64,000 nucleotides of DNA from the NCBI RefSeq assembly GCF_030758295.1, contig NZ_CP132335.1, positions 1-64,000 of the forward strand. Reading direction: 5' to 3'. The notes under the pieces are model-generated. The model did no database searches. It saw only the letters and a program-made list of their open reading frames with translations, and had not been told where the DNA came from. This DNA comes from Pararhizobium sp. IMCC21322. Its GTDB lineage: Bacteria; Pseudomonadota; Alphaproteobacteria; Rhizobiales; GCA-2746425. The position numbers were made by a program, and so were the translations under genes. Below, piece after piece: positions 17,031 through 26,148 of this stretch (positions are counted from its first letter, which is position 1; every line of letters begins with the position of its first letter).

Positions 17031-17357
17031 TCAACCCGCCGAGAATGACTTAAGCAACCCGCAATGCTCGACACCTTCATTCATGTTCTCCGGGTCAAAA
17101 TCCATCAGCGAAAAATACTGACCAACGGCTTCGGATTTTTGCGCTTTTTCAAATATGGCGTCCGCATGCGCACGGCTTTCCCAAAGAATGATGTCCATGT
17201 ATGTGCCATCTTCCTTGCGCACCAGATCACGGCGGACAAAACCGTCCTGTCCATTGAGGAATTGCTCCTGAAAGACTTCGGAGACCTTGATCAACTCATG
17301 TTCGGTCTTGCCTTCTGCCAGTTTGATTGACGCCAGTTCGATGATCCGATCGCTCAT
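17031..17357 (-). CDS. Dimeric alpha/beta-barrel (ABM-like) protein
   Basis: 108 residues. IIELASIKLAEGKTEHELIK at the start and GFVRRDLVRKEDGTYMDIIL with WESRAHADAIFEKA in the middle are the pattern of antibiotic-biosynthesis-monooxygenase/ferredoxin-like barrel proteins. These include heme-degrading, quinol-oxidising and signalling members, so no reaction can be assigned. It is divergent from the WYL regulator and precedes the AlkD-like gene, suggesting that the regulator controls both. Confidence 0.7.
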   Translation of the reverse strand: MSDRIIELASIKLAEGKTEHELIKVSEVFQEQFLNGQDGFVRRDLVRKEDGTYMDIILWESRAHADAIFEKAQKSEAVGQYFSLMDFDPENMNEGVEHCGLLKSFSAG

Positions 17358-17412
17358 TTGGTATCCTTTTTGATGTGTTCATTCTGAGTTCGGAATCACT
17401 CTATTTGTAATT

Positions 17413-17432
17413 ATGCCATATTATGTCATATT
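17413..17432. promoter_or_regulatory. Direct repeat in the WYL/ABM divergent promoter
   Basis: ATGCCATATT and ATGTCATATT stand head to tail in the 81 bases between the divergent ABM gene (17357) and the WYL regulator (17439). They overlap the expected promoter of the regulator, so an autoregulatory operator is plausible. Confidence 0.4.
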
Positions 17433-17438
17433 TGATCG

Positions 17439-18167
17439 ATGCATATTCTATCTCGCCTGGAACGTCTCGATCTTCTGGAATCCTGGCTCAAATCTGACGA
17501 GCCCCTTGTCCTGAAACACGCAGCAACGGAGCTGGGTGTCAGTCTGCGCACGGTCAATCGCGACATTGAAATCCTGAGGGAGCGAGGTGTGCCGGTGGAA
17601 GCTGAAAGGGGCCGCGGCGGCGGTGTGCGTCTGCAAAGCACCTGGGGTGTTGGCCGGGTGAATTTGACCTTTGAGGAGGTCATCGATCTGCTGATCGGTC
17701 TTGCTATCGGCGAACACCAGCATCATGCCATTCAGATGGCAAAAGCCAACAGCATCCGGCGCAAACTGCTCGCCTCTTTTTCGCATCCCGATCAACGGCG
17801 CATAAACAGCATGCGTGATCGGATCAGAACAGGTGCGACATCGTCCAGCGGAGTCATATCCTCCCTCGATTCAGACGGCATACAGGTTGGAGATCAGCTC
17901 AAACGGGCCTTCTTTCTGATGCGCGCCATAGAAATCGATTATACGGACGGTCATGGTGCAATGTCTATAAGAACAGTTGAACCACACTACCTCGTCCACA
18001 ATCCTCCGGTTTGGTACGTCATGTGCTGGGACCGATTGCGCAATGACATCCGAACGTTCCGCTGTGACCGTATCGACAACGCCAGCGTCATCGACGAACA
18101 CTTTGCGCTGCGTCCGTTTGCCGAATTTGCACGAACGATGGAAGGCAATGACACGGAGCGCATTTAA
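17439..18167 (+). CDS. HTH-WYL transcriptional regulator (YafY-like)
   Basis: 242 residues. An N-terminal winged helix (ILSRLERLDLLESWLK, then TELGVSLRTVNRDIEILRER) with the GRGGGVRL wing is followed by a linker and a WYL domain whose signature lies in PPVWYVMCWDRLRNDIRTF and RCDRIDNA. WYL domains bind nucleic acid or small ligands and are common in DNA-damage and defence regulators. It is divergent from the ABM/AlkD operon, so control of that alkylation-repair pair is a reasonable inference. Confidence 0.88.
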   Translation: MHILSRLERLDLLESWLKSDEPLVLKHAATELGVSLRTVNRDIEILRERGVPVEAERGRGGGVRLQSTWGVGRVNLTFEEVIDLLIGLAIGEHQHHAIQMAKANSIRRKLLASFSHPDQRRINSMRDRIRTGATSSSGVISSLDSDGIQVGDQLKRAFFLMRAIEIDYTDGHGAMSIRTVEPHYLVHNPPVWYVMCWDRLRNDIRTFRCDRIDNASVIDEHFALRPFAEFARTMEGNDTERI

Positions 18168-18279
18168 CCCGGTATGGGCAGCGCTGTGTAGAGGCCGGAG
18201 TGATTTGGGAGTTTAAGTTGAGAGCACCCTGACTCACATCACTATCCACGCAACAAAAATTTATTTTCTACCCAAATTT

Positions 18280-18293
18280 TTGATCTGCATCAA
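18280..18293. promoter_or_regulatory. FNR/FixK-type box upstream of the SDR gene
   Basis: TTGATCTGCATCAA matches TTGAT-N4-ATCAA at every fixed position. It lies 57 bases before the SDR start, compatible with activation around -40. The regulator would be a Crp/Fnr-family protein encoded elsewhere. Confidence 0.6.
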
Positions 18294-18309
18294 TTTGGCG
18301 TTTAAAAAC

Positions 18310-18321
18310 AACGATATCGTT
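18310..18321. promoter_or_regulatory. Perfect 12-bp palindrome before the SDR gene
   Basis: AACGATATCGTT, self-complementary over 12 bases, lies 16 bases downstream of the FNR-type box and 29 bases before the SDR start codon. It would overlap the core promoter, where a repressor could act. Confidence 0.4.
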
Positions 18322-18350
18322 ACTTTATCATAGAAATAAAGGAGCGTGAT

Positions 18351-19121
18351 ATGGGTATTGTATCTGGTAAAACGGCACTGGTCACGGGCGCCGGAGCCGG
18401 TATCGGACGTGCGACAGCGCGTAAATTCAGCGCCGAAGGTGCCAAAGTTGTTGTCTCGGATATAGACAGCACAGGCGGGATAGAAACTGTTCGGCTTATT
18501 CACGCAGATGGCGGTAAAGCAATTTTCATTCAGGCGGACTGCAGCAAGCCTGAAGACGTCAAAGCCCTGATCGAGGGTGTGGTCGAGGAGTATGAGTCCC
18601 TTGACTGTGTTTGCAATAATGCCGGCATTGAGGGGAAAATTGCCCCCTTCGCCGAACAGACCATCGAGAATTACGACGCCGTCATGAACGTAAATGCCCG
18701 TGGCATGTTTTTATGCCTTCGGGCCGAAATCCGGGAAATGCTGACATCCGGTGGCGGTGCCATTGTCAATCTAGCATCGATTGCGGGTCTCATCGGGTTT
18801 CCAGGCATTGCTCCCTATACCGCATCAAAACATGCTGTGAATGGTCTGACGAAAAATGCGGCCCTTGAATATGGCAAGGATGGGATTCGGGTAAACTCCA
18901 TCTGCCCGGGCGGTATTGACACACGCATGCTGGATTCTCTTGCAGAACAGACCAGCGACGGCCAGCAAACCAGCCAACAGATGATGGCACCGCTTCATCC
19001 CCTTGGGCGCATTGGAACGCCAGAAGAAGTGGCTGAACTGATCGTCTGGCTGTGCTCCGATCGGGCCGCTTTCGTAACAGGTGCGAACATTCCAATTGAT
19101 GGTGGCTATGTCGCTCAATAG
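18351..19121 (+). CDS. Short-chain dehydrogenase/reductase
   Basis: 256 residues, a classical SDR. TGAGAGIGRATA is the dinucleotide-binding glycine motif, DIDS after strand 2 favours NAD over NADP, NNAGIEG the structural motif, and the catalytic tetrad includes S (NLASIAG) and YTASKHAV. The C-terminus is FVTGANIPIDGGYVAQ. The substrate cannot be assigned. GGAG precedes the ATG. It stands alone, upstream convergent with the Nqr operon end, and has an FNR-type box and a palindrome in its promoter. Confidence 0.9.
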   Translation: MGIVSGKTALVTGAGAGIGRATARKFSAEGAKVVVSDIDSTGGIETVRLIHADGGKAIFIQADCSKPEDVKALIEGVVEEYESLDCVCNNAGIEGKIAPFAEQTIENYDAVMNVNARGMFLCLRAEIREMLTSGGGAIVNLASIAGLIGFPGIAPYTASKHAVNGLTKNAALEYGKDGIRVNSICPGGIDTRMLDSLAEQTSDGQQTSQQMMAPLHPLGRIGTPEEVAELIVWLCSDRAAFVTGANIPIDGGYVAQ

Positions 19122-19157
19122 GGGGAAGCCCGCCGCTCTAAAATCCGTTGCGCGCTG

Positions 19158-19556
19158 TCATCCCCAATTGTCACTCATGGCGCGCAACGCATCTGCCCGG
19201 CTGATCTGCCCCACAAGCTGACCATTTTCCATAACGGGAAACCGTCGGAAGGAACTGTCCAGAAAAACACTGGTCGCGGCCACAATATCCATGCCAGCAT
19301 CAAGCGTCTGGACATCTGTCGACATATAGGCGCTCACAGGCTTGCCCCAGTCCCTGTAGTAACTCGCGGCCAGCGCCGCTGCCAGACAGTCTTTCTTAGA
19401 CAGCACACCCAAAAGCCTGCCGCTTGCATCAACAACCGGCGCACCGGAAATGTGCTTTTCCAGCAGAATATTCATGGCATGGTTGATCTCCATGTCTGGC
19501 GACAGGGTGATCAGATCACGAGACATGTAATCGGCAACAAGCGAGACAGAACTCAT
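19158..19556 (-). CDS. CBS-pair domain protein at the end of the Nqr operon
   Basis: 132 residues with two CBS motifs: ADYMSRDLITLSPDMEINHA to LLGVLSKKDCLAAA, and VSAYMSTDVQTLDAGMDIVA to LVGQISRADALRAM. CBS pairs bind adenine nucleotides and sense energy charge. The ATG at 19556 has GGAGGA upstream and overlaps the nqrM stop codon (ATGA), so it is the last gene of the nqr operon. An energy-sensing role tied to the Na+ pump is inferred from position. Confidence 0.85.
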   Translation of the reverse strand: MSSVSLVADYMSRDLITLSPDMEINHAMNILLEKHISGAPVVDASGRLLGVLSKKDCLAAALAASYYRDWGKPVSAYMSTDVQTLDAGMDIVAATSVFLDSSFRRFPVMENGQLVGQISRADALRAMSDNWG

Positions 19557-19726
19557 TGCGGCTCCTCCAATGTGCGTTTTGCGCGGCAGGCGCCACAATC
19601 AATACCTTTCACACAGGCCAGACCGCCACAGGATCCTTTGATCGGTTTGCGACCGGCCATTGCGCCAAGAGCAAGGCCGCCCATCGACACCAGCAAAATT
19701 ACGAAAGCAAAGACAAGTGTTTCCAT
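19553..19726 (-). CDS. nqrM: Na+-NQR maturation protein NqrM
   Basis: 57 residues. One N-terminal membrane helix (TLVFAFVILLVSMGGLALGA) is followed by GRKPIKGSCGGLACVKGIDC and a last CxxC-like pair (GACRAK). The GRKPIKGSCGGL stretch is the NqrM signature. NqrM is needed to install the iron centre held by the NqrD/NqrE cysteines. The ATG at 19726 has GAGGAG upstream. It sits ten bases after apbE and overlaps the CBS gene by four bases. Confidence 0.93.
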   Translation of the reverse strand: METLVFAFVILLVSMGGLALGAMAGRKPIKGSCGGLACVKGIDCGACRAKRTLEEPQ

Positions 19727-19736
19727 AACAAACTCC

Positions 19737-20699
19737 TCAGACCTCAACATGGGTATCAAACCCGCCGGTCATAACTTCCAAAGGTGCTTCCGATCCATCC
19801 GTTACAAACAGAGCCGAAATTCCAAGACGTTCAGCCAGATCAATCCCTGCCCTGGCACCATGTGCGCAAAGGGCCGTAGCAAGCGCATCCGCTTCCATGC
19901 CGGACGCTGCCAGAACAGAAACAGAAGCAAGCGTCATTTGGGCAGGCCGCCCGGACTGCGGATTGATGATATGGCTGATATTGACCGGCGCACGAACGCC
20001 ATTCACTGCGTGACCGGATGTGGCAAGCGCCAGAATTCCCGGCTTCACAACGCGCTGCACACCTGCACCATTTGACAGCGGATCCGCTATGCCGATTTTC
20101 CACGCACGCCCATTTGGGTGCATCCCCAACGCGCGCACTTCACCGCCAATCTCGATCAGGGCGTCTTCAATACCTGCTTGAGACAGGCCAGCAACAACCC
20201 GGTCCAGCGCATAGCCTTTGGCAATTCCGCACAAATCCAGCGTCAGTCCCGGCACCCGTTTGCGAATGGTGCTTGGCGCAACATCGATATCGTCATACCG
20301 TCCGACAGCCCCCTGGATCGGGCCAAAACCGAACCGTGCCACCAAAGGGCCAACCGTCGGGTCAAACGCTCCTTTTGAAATTGTTGCAATGCGCAGCGCT
20401 TCTGCCACAACCGTGCAACTCGGCCCCGACATGGACAGCCAATCACTTGTGCTTGCGGTGTTGAAACGGGAAAGTTCCGATGTCGGTTCGTAAGGCGACA
20501 TGCTGTGTGTGACGTCATCAACAACCGCATCCACCACGGATTTAGCCACCCGCGCCATTTGGGCGTCAGCCGTGACCAGCCGCCAGAAACTGCCAAATGC
20601 CCATCCCCTGGAAATGTGGCTCCCGGCCCATGCAGGACCTGCCAGAACAATACCCGTAGCAGCCAGTCCAAGCATCATGTCACGTCGTGAAATCTGCAT
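19737..20699 (-). CDS. apbE: FAD:protein FMN transferase ApbE
   Basis: 320 residues, exported. The N-terminus SRRDMMLGLAATGIVLAG with cleavage near AWA looks like a Tat-type signal. MSPYEPTSELSRFN, GAFDPTVGPLV, LDLCGIAKGYALDRV and IEIGGEVRALG are the FAD and metal-binding motifs of the family, and a late S-G-M-E-A-D-A-L-A-T-A carries the metal ligand. ApbE attaches FMN through a phosphoester to Thr or Ser in NqrB and NqrC. Here NqrC offers SGAS, whereas NqrB has lost the site, so this ApbE may have NqrC as its only Nqr substrate. Confidence 0.94.
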   Translation of the reverse strand: MQISRRDMMLGLAATGIVLAGPAWAGSHISRGWAFGSFWRLVTADAQMARVAKSVVDAVVDDVTHSMSPYEPTSELSRFNTASTSDWLSMSGPSCTVVAEALRIATISKGAFDPTVGPLVARFGFGPIQGAVGRYDDIDVAPSTIRKRVPGLTLDLCGIAKGYALDRVVAGLSQAGIEDALIEIGGEVRALGMHPNGRAWKIGIADPLSNGAGVQRVVKPGILALATSGHAVNGVRAPVNISHIINPQSGRPAQMTLASVSVLAASGMEADALATALCAHGARAGIDLAERLGISALFVTDGSEAPLEVMTGGFDTHVEV

Positions 20700-20702
20700 C
20701 GC

Positions 20703-21923
20703 CTAAACTCCAAAATCATCGTTGAAGATATGATCCCTGTCCACACCGAGATCATCCAGCATGGTCATGACAGCGCGGATCATGAGCGGCGGTCCGCACA
20801 GATAATACTCGCAGTCTTCCGGGGTCGGGTGGTTTTGCAGATGCTGTTTGAACACAACCGAATGCACAAATCCCTCGCTCCCGGACCAATTGTCAGACGG
20901 GGCAGGATCGGACAGGGCGACTGTCCAGTTGAAATTGGCATGTTTCGCCGCCAGAGCATCCAGCTCTCGCCGGTAAAACAGCTCAGCTTCGTTTCTAGCG
21001 CCATACCAGAAGCTCATTGCCCGGCCAGTGCCAACACGCTCAAGCTGCTCGTGAATGATGGCACGCAAGGGCGCCATACCAACCCCGCCGCCAATAAACA
21101 CCATTTCGCGCTCTGTATCCTGCGCCCGGAACGTGCCAAACGGACCGGATGCGGATACCTCTGCACCTTCTTCCAGGCCAAACAGCCAGGACGACACAAT
21201 TCCAGGGGGCGCATCAGGGGCTGAGGGCGGCGGCAATGCCAGCCGTACATTCAGCACGAGTCGTCCTGCAGCCAGATCTTCCGGGCGATCAGAAACCGAA
21301 TAGGCGCGCGTGACAGCAGCGTCACTGTCAACACGCAAATCCCGCATGGATTTCCATACCTCTTCATGCGCATCCGGCACTTTCAAATCAGCATAAGCCA
21401 GCGTGAAGGGCGGAGCGGTAATCTGCACAAAGGCACCGGCAACCAGCTCCAATTCTGTGCTCGCCGGCAATTGCAGCACCACTTCACGGATCAATGGGGT
21501 GAGCGAACGCGAGGAGATCACGCGACAGGAGAATGCCTCAACAGACAAAATGTCTGCCGGCACATGCACCTTGATATCGCCACGCACCATAACCTGACAG
21601 GCCAGATGCATCCCATCATGCAATTCGGCTTTTGTGAATAGCCCGGCTTCAATGGGTGTGGTATCAGGCGCGCCTTCCTCGACCTTGATCCGGCACAGGC
21701 CACACGTCCCGGCACCGGCGCAAGCCGAGGGCACCAGAATATCATTCTCAAGCAGACTGTACAGCAGCTTCTGGCCGGTTTTTGTCTGAAGCTCGGTTTG
21801 ATCATTCACCATCAGCACGGCAGCACGGACCGGCATTAATGCCGAGCGTGCCAACACAACAATGATGGCCAGCGCCAGCACGATGACGGATAAGAGCAAG
21901 CTGCCAAACAGGATTTCATTCAT
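20703..21923 (-). CDS. nqrF: Na+-NQR subunit F, NADH-oxidising flavoprotein
   Basis: 406 residues. An N-terminal membrane anchor (about 5-27) is followed by a [2Fe-2S] ferredoxin domain with [16 protein letters not shown] and a later LACQV giving the four cysteines. The FAD domain has [12 protein letters not shown] and the NADH domain [14 protein letters not shown] and [10 protein letters not shown]. It is the entry point for electrons from NADH. Length and domain order agree with known NqrF. Its start overlaps the nqrE stop by four bases. Confidence 0.96.
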   Translation of the reverse strand: MNEILFGSLLLSVIVLALAIIVVLARSALMPVRAAVLMVNDQTELQTKTGQKLLYSLLENDILVPSACAGAGTCGLCRIKVEEGAPDTTPIEAGLFTKAELHDGMHLACQVMVRGDIKVHVPADILSVEAFSCRVISSRSLTPLIREVVLQLPASTELELVAGAFVQITAPPFTLAYADLKVPDAHEEVWKSMRDLRVDSDAAVTRAYSVSDRPEDLAAGRLVLNVRLALPPPSAPDAPPGIVSSWLFGLEEGAEVSASGPFGTFRAQDTEREMVFIGGGVGMAPLRAIIHEQLERVGTGRAMSFWYGARNEAELFYRRELDALAAKHANFNWTVALSDPAPSDNWSGSEGFVHSVVFKQHLQNHPTPEDCEYYLCGPPLMIRAVMTMLDDLGVDRDHIFNDDFGV

Positions 21924-22519
21924 AGACCAGCCCCTGCAAAAGCGGAAAATCCGAGCGAGAGAAGACCGGTGATGAGAAAGGCGTTGCCAAGGCCCCGCAG
22001 GCCTGCTGGCATATCACTGTATTTCAACCGCTCGCGAATGGCGGCGAATGTGACAATGGCCAAGGCCCAGCCTGCACCGCTGCCAAAGCCATAAATGACG
22101 GAGTCTGTAAAACTGTATTGCCGCTCAACCATAAACAGGCTGCCACCCAGAATGGCGCAGTTCACGGTCAGCAATGGCAGGAAAATACCAAGGGCGCGGT
22201 AGAGAGCAGGCGCAAATCGATCCAGCAACATTTCCAGAATTTGCACCATCGCCGCGATCAGGCCGATAAAGGCAACAAATTTGAGAAAAGTCAGATCAAT
22301 ATCCGGCAGGCCAATAAAGGCCCATGCCCCTTCGATCAACAACCCGTTGTAAATCAGATTATTCACGGGAACCGTGATGGTTTGAACCACAATGACGGCA
22401 ATGCCCAACCCGAAGGCTGTTTCGATACGCTCTGACACGGCCAGAAACGTGCAGATGCCCAGGAAAAAGGACAGCGCCAGATTTTCCTGAAATATCGACG
22501 CAATCAGAAGCTCGGTCAT
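21920..22519 (-). CDS. nqrE: Na+-NQR subunit E
   Basis: 199 residues with six membrane helices. The cysteines in [19 protein letters not shown] and in [18 protein letters not shown] are the conserved pair that, with two cysteines of NqrD, holds the intramembrane iron centre. It overlaps nqrD and nqrF by four bases each. Nothing unusual. Confidence 0.96.
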   Translation of the reverse strand: MTELLIASIFQENLALSFFLGICTFLAVSERIETAFGLGIAVIVVQTITVPVNNLIYNGLLIEGAWAFIGLPDIDLTFLKFVAFIGLIAAMVQILEMLLDRFAPALYRALGIFLPLLTVNCAILGGSLFMVERQYSFTDSVIYGFGSGAGWALAIVTFAAIRERLKYSDMPAGLRGLGNAFLITGLLSLGFSAFAGAGL

Positions 22520-23169
22520 GGGCGCACGCTCCGCGTTCTGAGTTCAAACTTTGCGACTTCCTTTTGCTCTGTCCAAACGCTCCGTATCAGCCAGACCAAA
22601 AGGCCAATAATGAAAAAGGCGCTTGGGGCCAGTTGCATCAGACCCAGCGGTTCAAACCACCCCCCTTCGGAAACCGGCGTCAACACAGCGTAGTTGAGCA
22701 GCGTTCCCGCACCCAGCAATTCCCGGATAGAGCCAACAATAATCAGGATCAGACTGTAACCCAGCCCGTTACCCAGACCATCCAGTATGGAAGGCATAAC
22801 CGGGTTACGCATGGCAAAGGCTTCCGCACGACCCAGCACAAGACAATTGGTCACAATCAATCCGACAAAAATGGAAAGCTGACGGCTGATCTGGAACGCA
22901 TAGGCCCGCAAAATTTCATCAATCACGATCACCAGCGACGCAATGATTGTGATCTGAACAATCAGGCGGATCACCGTTGGAATATGATTTCGGATCAGGC
23001 TGATCAGACCCGATGCCACGCACAACACAATCGTCAAGGCCATCGCCATCGTCAAAGCGGTGATCAGCGACGTCGTGACAGCCAGCGCCGAACAGATCCC
23101 CAGAATCTGCAAGGTGATTGGATTGTTGTTAATGAGCGGCGTTGAGATGTGTTTCATCAAGGCGGCCAT
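22516..23169 (-). CDS. nqrD: Na+-NQR subunit D
   Basis: 217 residues with six membrane helices, homologous to NqrE in inverted topology. [13 protein letters not shown] and [20 protein letters not shown] give the cysteine pair that completes the iron site. The short gap of one base after nqrC and GAAGGA before the ATG indicate tight coupling. Confidence 0.96.
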   Translation of the reverse strand: MAALMKHISTPLINNNPITLQILGICSALAVTTSLITALTMAMALTIVLCVASGLISLIRNHIPTVIRLIVQITIIASLVIVIDEILRAYAFQISRQLSIFVGLIVTNCLVLGRAEAFAMRNPVMPSILDGLGNGLGYSLILIIVGSIRELLGAGTLLNYAVLTPVSEGGWFEPLGLMQLAPSAFFIIGLLVWLIRSVWTEQKEVAKFELRTRSVRP

Positions 23170-23170
23170 A

Positions 23171-23971
23171 TCAAAGTCCTTCCTGCTGCAGACGGTTCAG
23201 AAAGGGGCCAAATCCGTGGTCTCCCAACCAATATCGCACCATATTCGCCACCCCGTTTCCGGTGCGTGATGCGCCGGAAATCCCGTCCACCTCAAAGGGC
23301 CCGGTGGCCTGCCCGCGGACAACTGAAATAACAATCTCGCCGCTGTCATCAGCAATCTGCTTACCCTGCCATTGGGCCTGCCAGGCGGCATCTTCAATGC
23401 GGGCACCAAGGCCAGGGGTGTCGCCCTGCTCGATAATCGTCAGCGCCGCAACCGTATTCAGATCAGCTTCAAGTGCCAGCATGGCCCGCAAAGTGGATTG
23501 ATAACCCACACCACTGACCGGCAGAACAACAAGCAGCAACTCGCCATCACTTTCCAGAAGATAAACCGGCGCATAAAGCGCACGTCTTTGAAGACCCGCA
23601 ACATCAGCCTCAGCCGGAATGGCAACACTTTGCTCCGGGTCATTAAGAGCGGCCTGAGCGTCGTAGCTGTCAGGATTAATGTCGGAAACAAATGCGCCAC
23701 TTTCCAGATCCACAAGGCGCGTTTCCAAGGCATCAACACCGGCTTCCTGCATGATGGCGCGCATGCTTGGCAATCTGTCCAGCATAGCATCCATCCGCGC
23801 CTGCCGCTCCGCCTCCAGATGCGCTTCCTGCATCGGTCGCAGGGTTACAGAGGCGGTGGAAATCACAATGGCACACACAAGGGCAACCAATACCGCAACA
23901 CCGTAAACCTTGACGCGGTCATCATTGTCTCGCGCCAGAAATCCGCGCCACACTTCAATGGGGTTAAGCAA
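23171..23971 (-). CDS. nqrC: Na+-NQR subunit C, flavinylated subunit with SGAS motif
   Basis: 266 residues from a TTG start at 23971 that has AGGAGG seven bases upstream and lies inside the nqrB end. One N-terminal membrane helix (VYGVAVLVALVCAIVIS) precedes a periplasmic FMN-binding domain. The FMN attachment site reads VDGISGAS, with Ser235 in place of the Thr of SGAT in well-studied NqrC. ApbE targets are generally described as accepting Ser or Thr at this position, so flavinylation remains likely. The C-terminus YWLGDHGFGPFLNRL is typical. Confidence 0.94.
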   Translation of the reverse strand: MLNPIEVWRGFLARDNDDRVKVYGVAVLVALVCAIVISTASVTLRPMQEAHLEAERQARMDAMLDRLPSMRAIMQEAGVDALETRLVDLESGAFVSDINPDSYDAQAALNDPEQSVAIPAEADVAGLQRRALYAPVYLLESDGELLLVVLPVSGVGYQSTLRAMLALEADLNTVAALTIIEQGDTPGLGARIEDAAWQAQWQGKQIADDSGEIVISVVRGQATGPFEVDGISGASRTGNGVANMVRYWLGDHGFGPFLNRLQQEGL

Positions 23972-24785
23972 GGCCTCGCCTCCTGCGTCTTGTACTGCGC
24001 GCCAACCTGCTTTTGGCCTTTGCAAGGACGATCAGATGATCGATCAAAGGCGCAAACACGCTAGCCGTCAGTGACCCAAAGACAATGCCCGCAGATGTGA
24101 TGACAGTGCTGTCCTGACTGAAGATGGAAATCAGAAAGCCTGCCAGAAGACCATAAATCCAGCGTCCCGGATTTGTAGATGCCGCTGAAACTGGATCACC
24201 GGTCAGGAACACCAATCCAAACAGCGTCGCAATACCAAGCGAAAACACATCCACGTCCAGATTTGAAGAAAGTGCCAAGCCAACAATCACTACAAACGCG
24301 CCAAGCATGACGCGCCACGAAACCAGACCGGACATCAACAAAAGCAAAGCCCCCGGCACTGTGGCCAGTGCCACCTTCAGTGACATCGGTTCCAGTTGAA
24401 CTTGCGGAAACGACAGCAGCAGCAGGGACAGGCATATGGCTGCCGGACTTAAAAACCCGAAGCCGCGCCCTCCAAAGACGTGTTCACCGATGACACATCC
24501 AAGAGACAGGGTCAGGGCCAATTGCCACAATGGCAAAGTGGGTGGAACCAGAACCGCAACAATCAAGGCAATTGACATGCCATGAAAATAGAACGGTCTT
24601 TTGCGAAGGATGGCAAAAATCAGGTCCCAGAAAATAGCTGTCAGCAGCGCAACCGCTAGCAACTGTGCCTGCGCGTTGCCTCTTTCAAAAACCACCACAG
24701 CGAGCGGCAGCACAAGAGCCGCAGTCTGGAGGATACTGATCCCGCCAACGCTCAGCTTCGGGATAAGTCCGGGGCGCAGGATCAT
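23964..24785 (-). CDS. nqrB: Compact Na+-NQR subunit B lacking the flavinylation motif
   Basis: 273 residues, against about 400-415 in well-studied NqrB. It keeps VPPTLPLWQLAL, the FGGRGFGFLSPA riboflavin/quinone-region motif, TGDPVSAASTNPGRWIYG and SVFAPLIDH. The N-terminal extension is gone. The segment where typical NqrB has DGxSGAT (FMN-Thr site) is replaced by a short EPMSLKVALATVPGALLLLM. The covalent FMN of subunit B therefore cannot be attached at the usual place. The frame is intact and both ends overlap their operon neighbours, so this is not a truncation artefact. RnfD-like proteins are the alternative family, but they also need SGAT. Confidence 0.9.
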   Translation of the reverse strand: MILRPGLIPKLSVGGISILQTAALVLPLAVVVFERGNAQAQLLAVALLTAIFWDLIFAILRKRPFYFHGMSIALIVAVLVPPTLPLWQLALTLSLGCVIGEHVFGGRGFGFLSPAAICLSLLLLSFPQVQLEPMSLKVALATVPGALLLLMSGLVSWRVMLGAFVVIVGLALSSNLDVDVFSLGIATLFGLVFLTGDPVSAASTNPGRWIYGLLAGFLISIFSQDSTVITSAGIVFGSLTASVFAPLIDHLIVLAKAKSRLARSTRRRRRGLA

Positions 24786-26065
24786 ACACGGTCCCTCGCC
24801 AGATCATCGAGGACGTGCCTTAGAAGCGCGCCATAATCAGCGCCGCTGCTACACAATTCAGAAAGGGCCGCGACATCTTCTTCGACCAGGGCAAGACACC
24901 CCAGACGTTCGGCAGCTTCGCTATCACCAACGCTCAAGGCGCGCATAAGCGGAACAGGCAAAACATCAATGGCCAGAGCCTGTTCCAAAGCGCTTGTCGG
25001 AACAATGACACCTTGTGCGGCAGATGGCCCTGACAACCAGCGCCAAACGCTTTTGTCTGCAGGCTTGTCCATGATTGTAATCTGCTGATGATACCGGCCG
25101 ATATAGTCAGCTTCGCGGCCCGTCAGCGCGTCACCGGACAGGACTCGCGCTGTGGGGCGACCACTTTGGGGTGCAAATTCGCCGCTGCAGATATCGCGTA
25201 TATTGCCGCCAAGGCAGGTTCTGACAAGCTTCGGCTTTACTGCACGCGGTCCCGAGATCGAAATCAACCGATCCGGCAGATACTGACCGGTTTGAAACAG
25301 ATGACCGATGGCCGCAACATCCTGATATCCGATTGACCAGACCTGATGGTCAAGACTGGCCGGGTGCAGCCGATCAATATGTGTTCCAGACAATCCCGCT
25401 GCTTGGGTTCCACTGAAGAATGCGCCTTTCACACGATCTGAAAACACACAAAGCGAATCTTCCGGCGCCTGACAGACATAGACCGGCCCGTCCGTCAGAC
25501 GGGTCAGCAGCTCGACGCCCAGCTGAAATTCAGCTTTCCGGTGTTCCAGAACAACCCAGGGGGCCGGCGCCCGGGGAGATATTTGTGTCGCGTTGACAAA
25601 GATTGCGGCTGGCCGCGCATCCGGCGCTGGAATACCGCCAAATGGACGTGTTTGAAAGGCAGGCCAGAAGCCGCGCTTCAATAATGTCTCGCGTACGCCC
25701 TCATTGCTGGCATCGTCAATCGACGCGGTATCAGAATGATCATCCGCAGCCTCGTCCGGCGCGCGCGCCTCTGCTTCTATGACAAAAGCAGACAATGTGC
25801 GCCGTGGCCCATAACCAATCGAGGCAACGCGCCCGGATAATGGCGCTGCAAATGCAACGACCGGATTTTTACGGTCCGTGAAAACAATCTGTCCAACCGT
25901 GACCCAGTCCCCTGGAGCAACGGTCAGGGCTGGACGAAGCCCCGGGCAGTCGGCACCCAACAAAGCCGCTGTGTTGACACTGCATTCTTCGTGCACAAGA
26001 TTTTCCACGGGTGCACCCTCTTTGGAGAACTGCAACCCACGTTTGATTTTGGTGTGACCCATCAT
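24782..26065 (-). CDS. nqrA: Na+-NQR subunit A
   Basis: 427 residues, cytoplasmic, first gene of the operon. KIKRGLQFSKEGAP begins the biotin-lipoyl-like N-terminus, APLSGRVASIGYGPRRTLSA follows, and RPFGGIPAPDARPAAIFVNA is the characteristic middle region. A late ALEQALAIDVLPVPLMRALS, and a cysteine-bearing LGCLALVEEDVAALSELCSS, end the protein. The ATG at 26065 has GAAGGA upstream; the frame extends 20 codons further without support. An FNR-type box lies 83 bases upstream. Confidence 0.95.
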   Translation of the reverse strand: MMGHTKIKRGLQFSKEGAPVENLVHEECSVNTAALLGADCPGLRPALTVAPGDWVTVGQIVFTDRKNPVVAFAAPLSGRVASIGYGPRRTLSAFVIEAEARAPDEAADDHSDTASIDDASNEGVRETLLKRGFWPAFQTRPFGGIPAPDARPAAIFVNATQISPRAPAPWVVLEHRKAEFQLGVELLTRLTDGPVYVCQAPEDSLCVFSDRVKGAFFSGTQAAGLSGTHIDRLHPASLDHQVWSIGYQDVAAIGHLFQTGQYLPDRLISISGPRAVKPKLVRTCLGGNIRDICSGEFAPQSGRPTARVLSGDALTGREADYIGRYHQQITIMDKPADKSVWRWLSGPSAAQGVIVPTSALEQALAIDVLPVPLMRALSVGDSEAAERLGCLALVEEDVAALSELCSSGADYGALLRHVLDDLARDRV

Positions 26066-26148
26066 CAGCGATCCTTCACCGGGAAAACAAGGGACTTTGA
26101 AACGTAAACTCTGTTTCCGGATCATCTATCAGGAAGGGATGGAACTCT

